Below, piece after piece: positions 24,257 to 34,642 of a stretch of DNA of 64,000 nt. The stretch comes from Atherinomorus stipes. Taxonomy: Eukaryota > Chordata > Actinopteri > Atheriniformes > Atherinidae. Where the stretch lies: positions 1 through 64,000 of the forward strand of contig JALJCO010012900.1 in NCBI GenBank assembly GCA_023101725.1, read 5' to 3'. Positions within the stretch are counted from its first letter, which is position 1, and each line of letters opens with the position of its first letter. The position numbers and the translations under genes were made by a program. The notes under the pieces were generated by a model. That model searched no databases, was not told the origin of the DNA, and was given only the letters and a program-made list of their open reading frames with translations.

Positions 24257-24901
24257 TGTGAGCTCCACAGCTGGGCCTTCACCTCAGCCATCAGTGCCAA
24301 AAACCCCCATTGATAAAACTCCCAGCAGCAAGACACATTCTCAACATTACCAGCAGAACGCTGAATATAATTTAGGTTACATAGATGATCCAATAACGTG
24401 CTCTGAAAAGCCAAAATCTGTAAATATAAAATGAGTTCGCCCAGAAAAACATATCTGAGAATATTATCATCCAGTGAAACTGATGCTACTCACAGCATCA
24501 TCACCATGGACACCGCTTTGAAACCATGATGCTTAGTTTTACTAAATACACATATAACAGCATATTAACATCTTAATTTACTTTTACGCATTCCAAAACA
24601 CCTCTAAAATTCTCTACCCAGTAAGGGGTGGACAAAGGGAAAATAAAAAAGAAAAAATCCAAACCTTGAGGGATCGGTTCCCACATTTAACAAGAGGCAG
24701 TTTGCGCTGGACGTTTAACAAAACCTCCACAGTAAAGACCAAAAACTTTTCAGCAAAAGTCCGCCTTGAAAACAGTGTTTTTAGCACCTAGCCATAACGT
24801 CACTCTCGTTCAACTCATACAACTGTCGCGCCAGCTGTAACCGCTCTGCTCGGATAAAGGTGACGTTGTTAAGACTTCACGAAGGCCTAGATCTGGAGTT
24901 G
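24257..24901. other. No gene; probable mobile-element interior
   Basis: Sequence near 24660-24890 is GC-richer, with CpG-bearing words like other DNA elements here, but no ends were found. Confidence 0.35.
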
Positions 24902-24909
24902 TTTATATA

Positions 24910-24982
<73 letters not shown>
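24902..24982. repeat. (AT)n microsatellite
   Basis: AT dinucleotide array with short TTTA interruptions at 24914 and 24970. Confidence 0.95.
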
Positions 24983-25051
24983 AAGTAAAACAATTTTGAA
25001 TGAGAGATTTTTTTTCCTTTTAATTTATTAAGGCCTTGACGGTCCCCACTG

Positions 25052-25215
25052 ATAATGATAATAATAATAGTAATAATCCTCAGGACCCACGGCACTGCTG
25101 GTTTTCAAGATGTTGCTACTCCAACACACCTGATACAGACTCAAGAACTTCCTCATCAAGTCAGATCATGTCTGGAACCAAAAACTCAGAGTTGCCCAGC
25201 TCAGAGTAAGTTAAA
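25052..25215. repeat. AAT tract and dispersed repeat fragment
   Basis: A (TAA)n tract at 25052-25078 precedes a segment with GCTACTCCAACACACCTGAT and CTTCCTCATCAAGTCAGATC. This wording is typical of palindromic teleost repeats. Ends were not defined. Confidence 0.45.
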
Positions 25216-25257
25216 CAAGAGTCGATTTTTATGTTTTTATTAATTCATTTTTAACTT

Positions 25258-25365
25258 GTAAAATGATGATCTGGCTGCTTTATGGTGTTGAACAGATTTG
25301 CTTTGCCAAGGGGAGCTTTATGAATATGAGGCTCCTCTTGATATTCTGAGTTTGTTCATTTTATT
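25258..25365 (+). repeat. Dispersed repeat, copy 1 (paired with 57370-57465)
   Basis: The stretch beginning ATGATGATCTGGCTGCTTTA and ending GATATTCTGAGTTT is about 90 percent identical to 57370-57465, including TGTTGAACAGATTT, TTTGCCAAG and GGAGCTTTAT. It is a clear dispersed family of unknown class. Confidence 0.8.
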
Positions 25366-25531
25366 TCTTTGATTAAATATTTGTTTATAACTGAATTTTA
25401 TATTGTATTGCTGGGCTTCAAAAGAGGGAAATGAGAGTTAAGAGAAGGAATGATAGGAAGTTGAAAAGAGAGAAAAGAGTGAAGAAAAGAGAGAGAGAAA
25501 AAAACATGGATACACCTACACAGACAACTCT

Positions 25532-25980
25532 CTTGTTTTTCTTACAGTATATGTGCGATAGTCTCGTATAAATCCATATCAGCTGACATTCAGCGCTTTG
25601 TTCATTAACCCGATGGGATATTATGCTTTTTTTCTATAGTTCCCTCAAAATGAATGAGAATTAAAAAATATGAAGAGAATTTAAGAATGATTTCATTTTG
25701 TTAGATGTCAGATGATGATGTGGAAGTTACGAGCTGATAAATATTTGACATATTCTATTTGAAATACGAGCCCAAAGTAATCCCAAATGTTAATCAGTTA
25801 GGATTTTTTTTTTTTTTGAGTCTATATCTACTTCTGAATGATAAAAAACCTTCAAAGCAAAAAGAATTCTCTCTCTGAAAATGCCGTCTTTCTCAGTTTT
25901 ACGCTGTTTGGCCAGGGGGTCAAAATGACCCCCTCTAGCGGTTTTAGGGGGTATTGGAATGTTGGCGGTTGTAGTGTTAA
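25532..25980. mobile_element. piggyBac-like terminus, first copy of a direct duplication
   Basis: The unit begins at CTTGTTTTTCTTACAG and ends GGCGGTTGTAGTG, directly followed by TTAA at 25977-25980. Inverted, the end reads CACTACAACCGCCAACATT, piggyBac-like with a TTAA target site. An internal perfect inverted word GGGGGTCAAAATGACCCCC lies at 25916-25934. The same unit recurs at 26050-26516. It has no coding frame. Confidence 0.6.
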
Positions 25981-26049
25981 GTATTATTTGATTTATTTCT
26001 CATTGAATATTTGTTGAATATAATATTTATAACGTTTTTTTGATGTCTC

Positions 26050-26516
26050 ATGTTTTTCTTACAGTATATGTGCGATAGTCTAGTATAAATTCATATCAGC
26101 TGACATTCATCGCTTTGTTCATTACCCTGACGGGATATTACGTTTTTTTCCCTAATATAGTTCCCTCAAAATAAATGAGAATTAAAAATATGAACACACT
26201 AAAGAAATAATGAAATAGCCTACAATTTAAAAATTATTTCATTCTATTATATCAGATGATTTGAGGAAGTTAAAGCTGATAAGTATTTGACTTCTCTTTG
26301 AAATACAAGCCCAAAGTAGTCCCAAATGTTAATCAATTAGGCTAATTATTTATTTTTTGAGATGTATCTATTCTGAATGATAAAAAAAAACCCTTCAAAA
26401 CAAAAAAGATTCTCTCTCTGAAATTGCCATTTTTCTCAGTTTTACACTGTGTGGCCAGGGGGTGACCCCTCTGGCGGTTCTAGTGGGTATTGAAATGTTG
26501 GCGGTTCTAGTGTTAA
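26050..26516. mobile_element. piggyBac-like terminus, second copy
   Basis: About 85 percent identical to 25532-25980 throughout, from GTTTTTCTTACAGTATATGT to GGCGGTTCTAGTG, again followed by TTAA (26513-26516). Here the GGGGGTCAAAATGACCCCC word is shortened to GGGGGTGACCCC. Two tandem copies ending in TTAA suggest adjacent insertion or unequal exchange. Confidence 0.6.
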
Positions 26517-27186
26517 TGAACAGCTGAATGAGGTGGTGAGAAAGTATGAAAATATACAACACAAGGCATTTATGTACACGGACACCACCGCATGGACAAC
26601 CCCGCCCACCTGCCATGAATTAAGTTTTTACAGTCATCCCCCTGCATGAATACCCGCCCCTTCACAGATGAAGCTTCATGTGGAGCATGAAATGTCTAGA
26701 CCAAACCAAACTTTTTTCTTGTTGTTGCAGCCATAAAAACAAGAAGAACGTTCTTGCTTCCCATGAAGTAGGAGTAGTAAGTCAATGAGCTGTGTTTGCC
26801 ATCACCCTCAATCGCCGCCAGACTTCATGTGCGTTTGACAGTATGAAAACAACGGCAATGCACATGCACGTTTCGCCCAAATTCTATCACTATATTTCAT
26901 TTTCTTATCATTCCAATGAAATGACCCATCCCTGTTTTGCAGGCAAAGCGCTAATAATGTAGCCGTGCTGGGCCGCCATTACTAAGTCAGAGGGGATAAT
27001 TTTAGTATTTTTTTGTGGGGTGGTATTGGAAGGGATGGGATGGAGAGTATCAACAGTGGACATTACCTATGTGACGTTCATGAATGAATCAAATATTTTC
27101 AACGGCTCCTCAGTCTCAGTTGTGAGCCATTCATTTAAAATATTTAAACATCCTCCTACATTTTCTAAGCTTTGCCACATGCCCTA
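26517..27186. other. No gene; includes relative of the 9930-10060 repeat
   Basis: The segment 26935-27000 matches 9930-10060. Nothing else is recognised. Confidence 0.4.
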
Positions 27187-27290
27187 CAGAGGGGTGCCCA
27201 AATCCGGTCTCAAGAGCTACTATCCTCCCATTTTGTCATCCCTTCTCCAAAACGAATAAAAAATGGCTGTCGGCCTCTGCAGAGCTGAAG
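27187..27290. mobile_element. Half copy of the palindromic hAT MITE
   Basis: Begins CAGAGGGGTGCCCAAATCC and continues CTCAAGAGCTACTATCC, then CTCTGCAGAGCTGAAG. It matches the left half of the element at 20498-20726, and the right half is missing. Confidence 0.65.
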
Positions 27291-27486
27291 GTGAGGGAAT
27301 TCCAATTATGGTGAGAGAAAAAGGAATGCCCCATCTACAGTGTCTCCTTTAGCTCGTCTGACTATGACAGTGCTTGGGCTTTGAGAAGCTCAGTTTCCTC
27401 CTTCCTGCATGTGTAATTCATCTTGTAGTTCATAATAGAAGCTAAAATGAGACTGAAATTTTACTTTATCAGAGATCCATAAAATC

Positions 27487-27797
27487 TCTTGGGGGGAAAA
27501 AAAATCAATTAACTGTCAAGAACAGCAATGGGCTTTATGCACATCTCAGTACTTCCTGAACTTAGTACTGCACCTTTGTTTCCTGTCTTTCAAGATTGGA
27601 TGAACTGATTAATCCAGGTGTGTCTGACCATTTTGCTGAGATCAGACCCACCTGGATTAATCAGTTCATCCAATCATGAAAGACAGGAAACAAAAGTGCA
27701 GAAAAAAATACTAAGTTCAGGAAGTACTGGAGATGTGCATGTAAAGCCTATTTTCCCAAATAAATCAATTCATTTTAAAGAAAAGAACCCCCCAAGA
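27487..27797. mobile_element. Long palindromic MITE, about 310 bp
   Basis: Outer ends TCTTGGGGGG (27487-27496) and CCCCCCAAGA (27788-27797) are inverted. From about 27530 to 27745 the halves pair nearly perfectly: GGATGAACTGATTAATCCAG opposite CTGGATTAATCAGTTCATCC, and CAGTACTTCCTGAACTTAGT opposite ACTAAGTTCAGGAAGTACTG. The loop is about 10 bp near 27635. This foldback form is typical of palindromic MITEs. A chance plus-strand frame covers part of it. No flank duplication was secured. Confidence 0.85.
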
Positions 27798-29290
27798 ACC
27801 AGGCACCCCCCGACACCAAGAAAACAAATTTAAGAATGTAGGAAATGGAAACAAACAGTTACAAGCAGCTCTAGTGCCCTTTGGTTGCACCCTTTTGATT
27901 TTTCTTGTAAAAAAAAAAAAAAAGTAGGTTTCTTAGTGTGAACTCTGTTCTCGATCCATGTTTCAGGGGGTGGTAATAGACTCAAACCTAAACACAGCCA
28001 CCACAGCATGCCAGACTGAGAGACAACACAAAGGAAGAGCACAGGGTAATCTACTAAAGAGTCTTGCATTTGTTCCCACAGTCAGGATGTGCTTGGGAGC
28101 TGTTGGCATCCATAGTAAGAGTGGGAGAGATGAGTGCTGGTGGCGGGAGGTCACTTTTTTCTGCTGCCCACCTTGGCACTCTGCTAGCTTGTCTTCAGAT
28201 CAGAGCTTTGCCATGAACCGGAGGTTGGCAATGAATCCAAGTGGCCGGGGGAGATAAGGCAGCCTCTGGGACATTACAGATGCAGGCATTAGCTGAGCAG
28301 AGACTTGATGGAGAGCAGGGCAAGCTGAAGCCTTTGATAATGCTGCCGATGTTTACTGCCACCACTCAAGAATTGGGCATCTGCTCGGCGCTTGAGAGAC
28401 TTCAGACTTATGCCGACTTGTACAGACACAAGCACTGGACAATCACTGCAGAGGCGAAGTGTGATCAGATATTTTGATGTAACGTATTCTTTGCCACGTT
28501 GATCCTCTTGAGGTAACTGCCAAAGGCCATGTGAGGTAAACCTTACAGAATGTCACAGTTCCACTAAAAAGAATCAAACCACTCCATTTTGAAATATCCT
28601 TTTTCAATAAATACTCTGTTTGATAAGCCTTTTTTAATCCAGCTGCCATTCAGTGCTTATACACACATTTTTGTGGAAGCTCAGTGAGGGTCTGCTCCCC
28701 CCGCGTTTCCTTTTTCTTTTTCCACTTTACTGACATGCAGGCTATTCCCACTGGATTGTCAGCATGCCACGATTTCAGTTCTCTGCTTATCTGACAGCAA
28801 CAGCGCCTGTCCCATCATGAATCTAACATTTACTGTACCATCCCTCTCTCTCTTCGCTGCCTTCAAGTAGCTCTGCCATTTACAATATGTGCCAAGTCTG
28901 CAATGCAAAGAGACAACCCTGACCGCATGGGGAGGGAACAGTTGACAAAGTGGTTGTCACTCTCTGGTGGTGCTTCTTGGGTGAGTAATTCTGTAGCCGT
29001 AATTAGCATTGGATGTCCCAAACATAGAACGGTAACCCAGTAATACTCAATATAAACAGGTCCTCATTAATAAAAAAAAACTCATGGTCAACCAGCTTGG
29101 CCTATTTCACCAACAGTTTAATTATGTTTACAAATGCCATGCCATGAGAAATGGTAAACTGCAGACTTCTCAAAGACCATGATGAAGGAAGTAATGAATC
29201 AAGAAAGTGTAATAAGCACCAATGAGTTTTTCCGTGTTGTAGGTTCAAACAAAATCCAAGGATGGTTTACACTTTAGACTATGTCAGATG
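27798..29290. other. No gene seen; candidate conserved noncoding region
   Basis: Unique-looking, somewhat GC-richer DNA (notably 28060-28460 and 28850-29030) without repeats or stable coding frames. Frames on both strands are short and have no domains. Confidence 0.4.
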
Positions 29291-29402
<112 letters not shown>

Positions 29403-29403
29403 T

Positions 29404-29404
29404 T

Positions 29405-29444
<40 letters not shown>
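29404..29444. repeat. (CA)n then (TA)n microsatellite
   Basis: Eleven CA units, then nine TA units, joined directly to the ATCT array. Confidence 0.97.
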
Positions 29445-29679
29445 GAAGAGTTTATTTGCAAAACCGTTAACCACCATTTACAAAAACTGCTTAGAGTTAA
29501 CTGCTTTTCGTCGCTGTCGGGTACAAACCTCCTATCTCCATTTAACATCATTAACACTCTTTTCTTCATGTGAGTGTGATTTGGTGAAAATATTCAAAAA
29601 GTAAATGAGTTTATTTGCAGAAGCAGTTAACTCCTTTTTCTCTAAATGGTGGTTAACTGTTTTTGCAAATGAACTCTTC
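29445..29679. mobile_element. MITE, 235 bp, with ~36-bp inverted ends
   Basis: The left end GAAGAGTTTATTTGCAAAAC continues CGTTAACCACCATTTA. The right end is TAAATGGTGGTTAACTG followed by TTTTTGCAAATGAACTCTTC. The arms match at about 33 of 36 positions. AT or TA dinucleotides flank both sides, so the target duplication is short or ambiguous because the left end touches the TA array. No coding capacity. Confidence 0.85.
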
Positions 29680-29768
29680 ATATACACAGTAATCCTCAAA
29701 ATTACCCTCCAATTTAAGAAAAGGCTAAATTCACAATAGTCGTTGAAATAACAAAAAACTAAAAAAAA

Positions 29769-29789
29769 AAAGAAAAGAAAAGAAAAGAA
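29769..29789. repeat. (AAAAG)n
   Basis: Four AAAAG units following poly-A. Confidence 0.85.
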
Positions 29790-30602
29790 ATAATAAATAA
29801 AAATTTACAAAGTTATCATTTAGTGAAATAAAATATTGCTTTGGAATTATGGTTGAAAAGAATATATATAAAAAAAGCAAACAAACAAAACTGTCCCAAA
29901 TTAGAGCACCTTGCTCATGAACACTGGACCAACATACCCGTCGACAGAAGTCTTATTGAATTTTACAGAAGACCTTACATTTAAGTGATTGCCTCAAAGG
30001 GTTACTCAATAAAATTTTTGTTCAGTGGCCCCATCATGCTCATTTACTTGTTTTATTTTTTGTTTGTTTTTAAAGAAAAGGCCAAAGTACAATAGTTACA
30101 CAAATAACAAGAAAAAAAATTTAATAATGAGTGAAAAATACTAAATTATTAAGCAGTCAAATAAAATATTGGATTCAGTTCAGTTGATCGCACGAGGATA
30201 GCAACGTGTGCCAATTTTATTTTTAAAAAATCAATCAGATCCACTTTGCATGAGAAGGTAATAAATATTCACGATTTTCCTGACGCAGCTTCCGAGTTGT
30301 GGGCATGGCCAAAAATATGGGCAAAACATCCAATTTAAGCGGAAGGACCTTTCCAGCCAGGGTATTTATATTACAATTTTGTATTTCAGAAGGTTAATTA
30401 GCTTGTAGCTAGGTGCTTTACTTAAAGTATGATGGCGAATGGGAGCACACAACAAAACAGTGATCAGACGAGGTGAAATATCGTTGTTCCTTCCCTCCTC
30501 TGTTAAGGATTGGGAGGAAGAGGTAAAGAAGTGGCTGAGGATAACCTGTGCTAACATCTTTAGCTACATAATAAATGCCATGGATTGTGATCGTGAGGCT
30601 AT
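29790..30602. other. No gene seen
   Basis: AT-rich DNA with no recognised repeat family or coding frame. Confidence 0.5.
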
Positions 30603-32310
30603 CAGGGCTGTACAGTGCGAGCGTTTTACTCGCATATGCGCCTAAAAATATATTGGTGCGAGTACCAGAAAAAAAAATGCGAGCACGCGTGCGAGTGTAG
30701 ATTTCATCCCTCTAATTTACACTTTGCTCATAAATAAGTCAGGATTGATTTAAAGTGGAGATGAAACTGCCAACCAAACTAAATTTATTAATTTGCCAGT
30801 AGAAAAATACATGAAAAATATGAGCAAATAAGAGAAAAACGTAGCGACGTTTTTATGCTCAGGACGCCGCCATGCGGCAGCTTTGAAGTCACAGCGTTGC
30901 GCTCCAGCTCCACATTGAACCATCGGTATCACCAGCTACACAACAACTAACAGCCGTAACACAATTTAGAAGATGGACATAATGAAAGGCGAAGCTGAAA
31001 GGCCAGTCCAGCATCCAGATCCTGGTGCAGATGCTTTCCAGTCCGTAGGCCGCGTGACTAGAGAGGAAGCCGGGGCTGATCTGTAGCGGAGCGGGTTACG
31101 CTGATTACGGGGAGTCCCGGATAGAAACAGTTGACGGTCATGTCAGAGAAACCTGCTGCAGAGCAGTTCCGATCATCAGACTATAGCGAAGGGATTTATG
31201 AATGTTGCCGATTGAGGTGTTTCTAATAAGAGGCTTAAAGAGGAACGCAGTTGGTGAATTATGCGGCGATGTTTGTAAGGACCGATACCGCAGATACCGA
31301 TACCGGAAAACGGAGCTCCGCTGGTGATATTAAAAACACTCAGAGCAGCTTCAGGCTTTCCTCTGCGGGCCTCTAGTTTACCAGACTCCAAGTCTTCAGA
31401 TCATTTTCCTCATTTTCTCTATAAAATGTTCACACATGATCTGGAGTCAGAGGTTTCCTCTTCAGAGCCAAACCAACCAAACTGGTGACGTCAAAGCTTA
31501 GCTTTGCAAGCGTCTTTGTGGGCTTTAAATAATAATGATAATAAATAATAATGATTATTATTATCATCACCATCATCATCATCATATTAATAATAATACA
31601 TCTGGGTGATTTTCTGATTGAAGGTGATGTTTGGTTACAGCTGTAATCTAAACCATTAGACGTCTCTTTTACATCGTTAGCAGGGCTCATCCAGCTTTTC
31701 TTCCATGTAGTGAAACCAATAATGAGTCTCTGGGTTTTTATAAGAACGTCTGCAGTCATGAGAACAGATATGGGGGGGGTCACAACATGGCAACTTCTCT
31801 CCATATTGCTGTTTAACAAAGATTAAATGAAGAGGTTACCTGCTGCTGATAGTTAAGTATCTGCAGAAGAATAATCAGGGAGCAGGTGTTATCGCCCCCT
31901 ACAGTCATAGGTTTTCATGGGTCACAGGTTTTGCTGTAACACCGGTTTGGTGCCCTTTTTAACAACAATGCATAATGCAAAAACAACATCCATACTAAAG
32001 CCCACCTGACCCAGACCAACCCCACCCAGACCAAGTCCAGCTGTGGTCCGCTGGATGGACACAGCCAAGTGTGCAGGCGACTGGCAACAAAAAAACTGTA
32101 GGACCGGGAAGTTCTCTGTATTTAAAACTGTTTGTTTCTCGGTGTAATGCATCATTTGGCCTATTGCCTGGGCGAAGGTTATTATTATTAATATTTAAAT
32201 GTGCTATTTAAGAGAATTTATAGTGCTCCTAAAATTTTTTTCTGTGCTCCTAAATTTTTTCATTTGGGAGCACTTGTGCTCCTAGTGAAAAAGCTAAGCG
32301 TACAGCCCCG
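30603..32310. mobile_element. hAT-like non-autonomous element, 1.7 kb
   Basis: The left end CAGGGCTGTACAGTGCGAGC and the right end GCTAAGCGTACAGCCCCG are inverted. Subterminal signals are characteristic: GTGCGAGT and GCGAGCACGCGTGCGAG words on the left, and repeated GTGCTCCTAAA / GGAGCACTTGTGCTCCTAG on the right. This wording matches a common teleost hAT family. The 8-bp flanks GAGGCTAT and GCAATGCA do not match, so either one end is truncated or the duplication has decayed. The interior lacks transposase frames and contains an AAT/ATC simple repeat at 31529-31600. Confidence 0.65.
31529..31600. repeat. AAT/ATC simple repeat
   Basis: Interspersed AAT, ATT and ATC trinucleotides. The minus-strand Met/Ile-rich frame across it is spurious. 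Confidence 0.85.
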
Positions 32311-32818
32311 GCAATGCAAAACATGAAGAGACCTGAAGCCCAGCAGTAGGCTTGTTGGGATTGACTGAATCTGTCTTCCGTCAGACTTCATGGTCAGACG
32401 AGAGCTGCATGAGTCAGGGACCATAAAAGCAGCTTAGCCAAACAAGTTCTACAGCGTGAAGACTGCAAGGATGGAGGATCTTGCTGCATTTGCCTTTATT
32501 TGGATAAAAGTTACTGAAAGCTGTGCAGATCTGATCAAGTTATCTAATTTCAGAGTAAGACTACAAGTTTACTGATTACATAAACTTGTACTGTACACTT
32601 GTGGAAACATCTGCAGACGGAATGTTATTTACCTGTCAAGGTGCAACATAAAGGACAGCAATCTGGTAAATGTCCAAGCTCAAATAAAACTTTATGCTTT
32701 GCCTTGTTAGGAATTCAAAACTAATAGAAGAAATGGAAACTTTCCTTAGATGGATGTAGAAATAAATATGGCTGCAACCTCCCCATCAATGCTGTCCCTC
32801 CACAGGAGCTAGTTAATT

Positions 32819-32910
32819 AAAGGTACAGTTTGTAAGAATTACTGACTTCTAGTGGTGAAGATGGGTATTGCAAGAAAAGATGTTTTCTTTCAAATGACTT
32901 CATATTCTAA
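32819..32910. mobile_element. TTAA-type MITE end fragment
   Basis: TTAA then AGGTACAGTTTGTAAGAATT, then a CTTCTAGTGGTGAA box. The form parallels the complete TTAA elements at 49832 and 57744. Only one end is present. Confidence 0.4.
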
Positions 32911-33008
32911 GCACTGTAGTGAATGTATGGTGGCTGTTAGTGGCCAAAATTTTCCCAGACATAGCAGTAGTATAGTAGACATAGTAGCCGAGACATAGTA
33001 GCCCTCAT

Positions 33009-33470
33009 TTATCAAACGATCGTAGAAATGGCCGCGCATCTGATCGTAAAAATGGTTGAACGATTGGACCCACATGTGATTTATTAAAACGTTGGTATCG
33101 GTCAAATCTCATCGTACAAACAAAAGAGTCTTGATAAATACCACAGCTGAAATCCATCGTCATTTAAATGTCACGCCCACGGTTACGCCCTTAAACATGC
33201 ATGATTATGAGGCTTCGCCCAGTGAGGATTGAACCATGGAGAGGAGAGATTCTGCCAAAAAAGAAACTTTTGGGGGATCAAGACAGAATTCCTCATTTGT
33301 GAGGTGGGAAAGATTAAAGAGGTGCTGTTTGGCAGCTTAAAAAAAACAAAGTCAGAGACGTGCACAAAAACACTGCACGAAAGAGGATCAGTCAGCCTCA
33401 CTGGTGTTGAACGGCCGGCTGAGATATTAATAAAAGTCTCAATCTCGGCCCGGCTGATATGTTTTTTTTG
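33009..33470 (+). mobile_element. Harbinger-like element, left part
   Basis: The segment begins GCCCTCATTTATCAAACGAT, which resembles PIF/Harbinger ends in fish (GGCCCTCATTTATCAAA). It runs through TTTAAATGTCACGCCCAC into the Myb/SANT-like coding remnant. No inverted right end (TTTGATAAATGAGGGC) was found within the next several kb, so the element is truncated or its right end is lost. Confidence 0.55.
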
Positions 33471-33600
33471 TTTTATTAGTGAAATTTAATAATAGCCCAC
33501 ATCCGACAGCAACGTCCCAACTCTTTAGCCAATGGGTCAAGAAAAAGTGGTCAAATATGAAACTTGCTCCCAAAGAATGTTTAACACTCCCACCCACCAC
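33229..33600 (+). pseudogene. Myb/SANT-like protein remnant of a Harbinger transposon
   Basis: The first segment (33259-33345) reads KRNFWGIKTEFLI then GKIKEVLFGSLKK. The second, in a different frame near 33527-33570, reads QWVKKKWSNMKLAPKECL. Both correspond to the trihelix/Myb-like DNA-binding protein encoded beside Harbinger transposases, whose usual motifs are 'RNFS…E.L..EV..RK.VLFGSL' and 'V(K/R)KKW.D.K…K'. The intervening part is frameshifted and partly deleted, so no functional protein is made. The open frame at 33532-33966 is out of phase with this remnant. Confidence 0.65.
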
Positions 33601-34535
33601 TACCACCGTCATGAGTCCAACCGTTGCGCTCTAACAGGCGGATGCCTGTCAGATCCGAGCAACTGTAAACAAATGTACCCCACTTGCAAATTTGCAATGA
33701 CGTCTTACACAAGCTGCTGCAGAGCAGAGTTGGCTGAGCTTTTACATGCGATGCGCTGTGGAGAAATGTCCCGGCAAAACCTGTCCAAAGTCTTGCTGCA
33801 TTTTACAAAGAAAGACGACATCTCGGGATTTCACCTGCAGAACTGGAACAGGGATCTGAGCGCCGGTGGTGGCGCTTCCATCAGCTGCTGCTCGCAGGGG
33901 AGACCTGTGGTGTTGATGCACTTCAGAAAAAACTTTGTGACTTCACTGTATTGTCGGTTTTACTGATTTGTTACAGACACTTGCACAGTGTACATAACGG
34001 GCCAACAGGGCTGATAATAACTAAAACAAAAAAAAAAATAATAAAAAGCAGAGCGGTCTAAAACAGCTGGGCTCTCCCCGAGTTAATCAGCGTCTCTCCA
34101 CACCTGTATCTCATGCCTCTTCTCTCATTCCTGGGCAGAGGAGCAGGCGCATACGGCCTCAAGAACATGAAGACAAAATATAAAAAACTAAATGAAATAG
34201 CTGTAAGTGCCAAAGATGGTAACACAACTAATACGTCCAAGCATTTGGCCACAACACGGCATTATACTCCAGCAATGCTGTGTTTGACGCACCTGCACAG
34301 CAGGTAAAATTAAACACCTGGCTAACGTAGTGTGATAATGATAAAAATTATGTTAATTTCGCACAACTATTTGGAATTGGTGTCACCACCTTTCACTTGT
34401 TAATTTTGTATTTACCATCCACGTAATAATAGTTGCTTGACTTGTGGGCTCATTTTAGTCATTTGAGTTTTGTTTATTCTCAATAATTAAGATTTATAAG
34501 CCTGATATGGTTGAATTCTTTTACTCATGTTCTAC
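33601..34535. other. No gene; GC-richer, likely element interior
   Basis: The segment 33600-33960 carries a long open frame in the plus direction, but with no known domain. It may be part of the Harbinger element. The remainder is AT-rich. Confidence 0.35.
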
Positions 34536-34642
34536 TGTTTTTCAGCATATTTGGGAATCGATAAGAAAATTGATTTAAAAAAAAAAACAGATTGATAAGC
34601 AGGAATCAATAAAGCATCGGAATCCTTATCAATATCCCTAGT
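34536..34642. mobile_element. hAT-type end fragment (AATCGATAAG…AATCAATAAAG)
   Basis: Contains GGGAATCGATAAGAAAATTG and AATCAATAAAGCATCGGAATC then CTTATCAATATC. I recognise this as the 3' end wording of a teleost hAT repeat whose other end begins GGGCTGGGCATTGATTC. That other end occurs separately at 40081. It is not a complete element. Confidence 0.4.

Noticed and set aside
30603..32310. Complete hAT with target duplication
   Set aside because: Ends are convincing, but the two 8-bp flanks do not match, so completeness was not claimed.
33532..33966. A 144-codon open frame
   Set aside because: Its start is out of phase with the Myb-like remnant and the rest has no recognisable domain; probably chance in GC-richer DNA.
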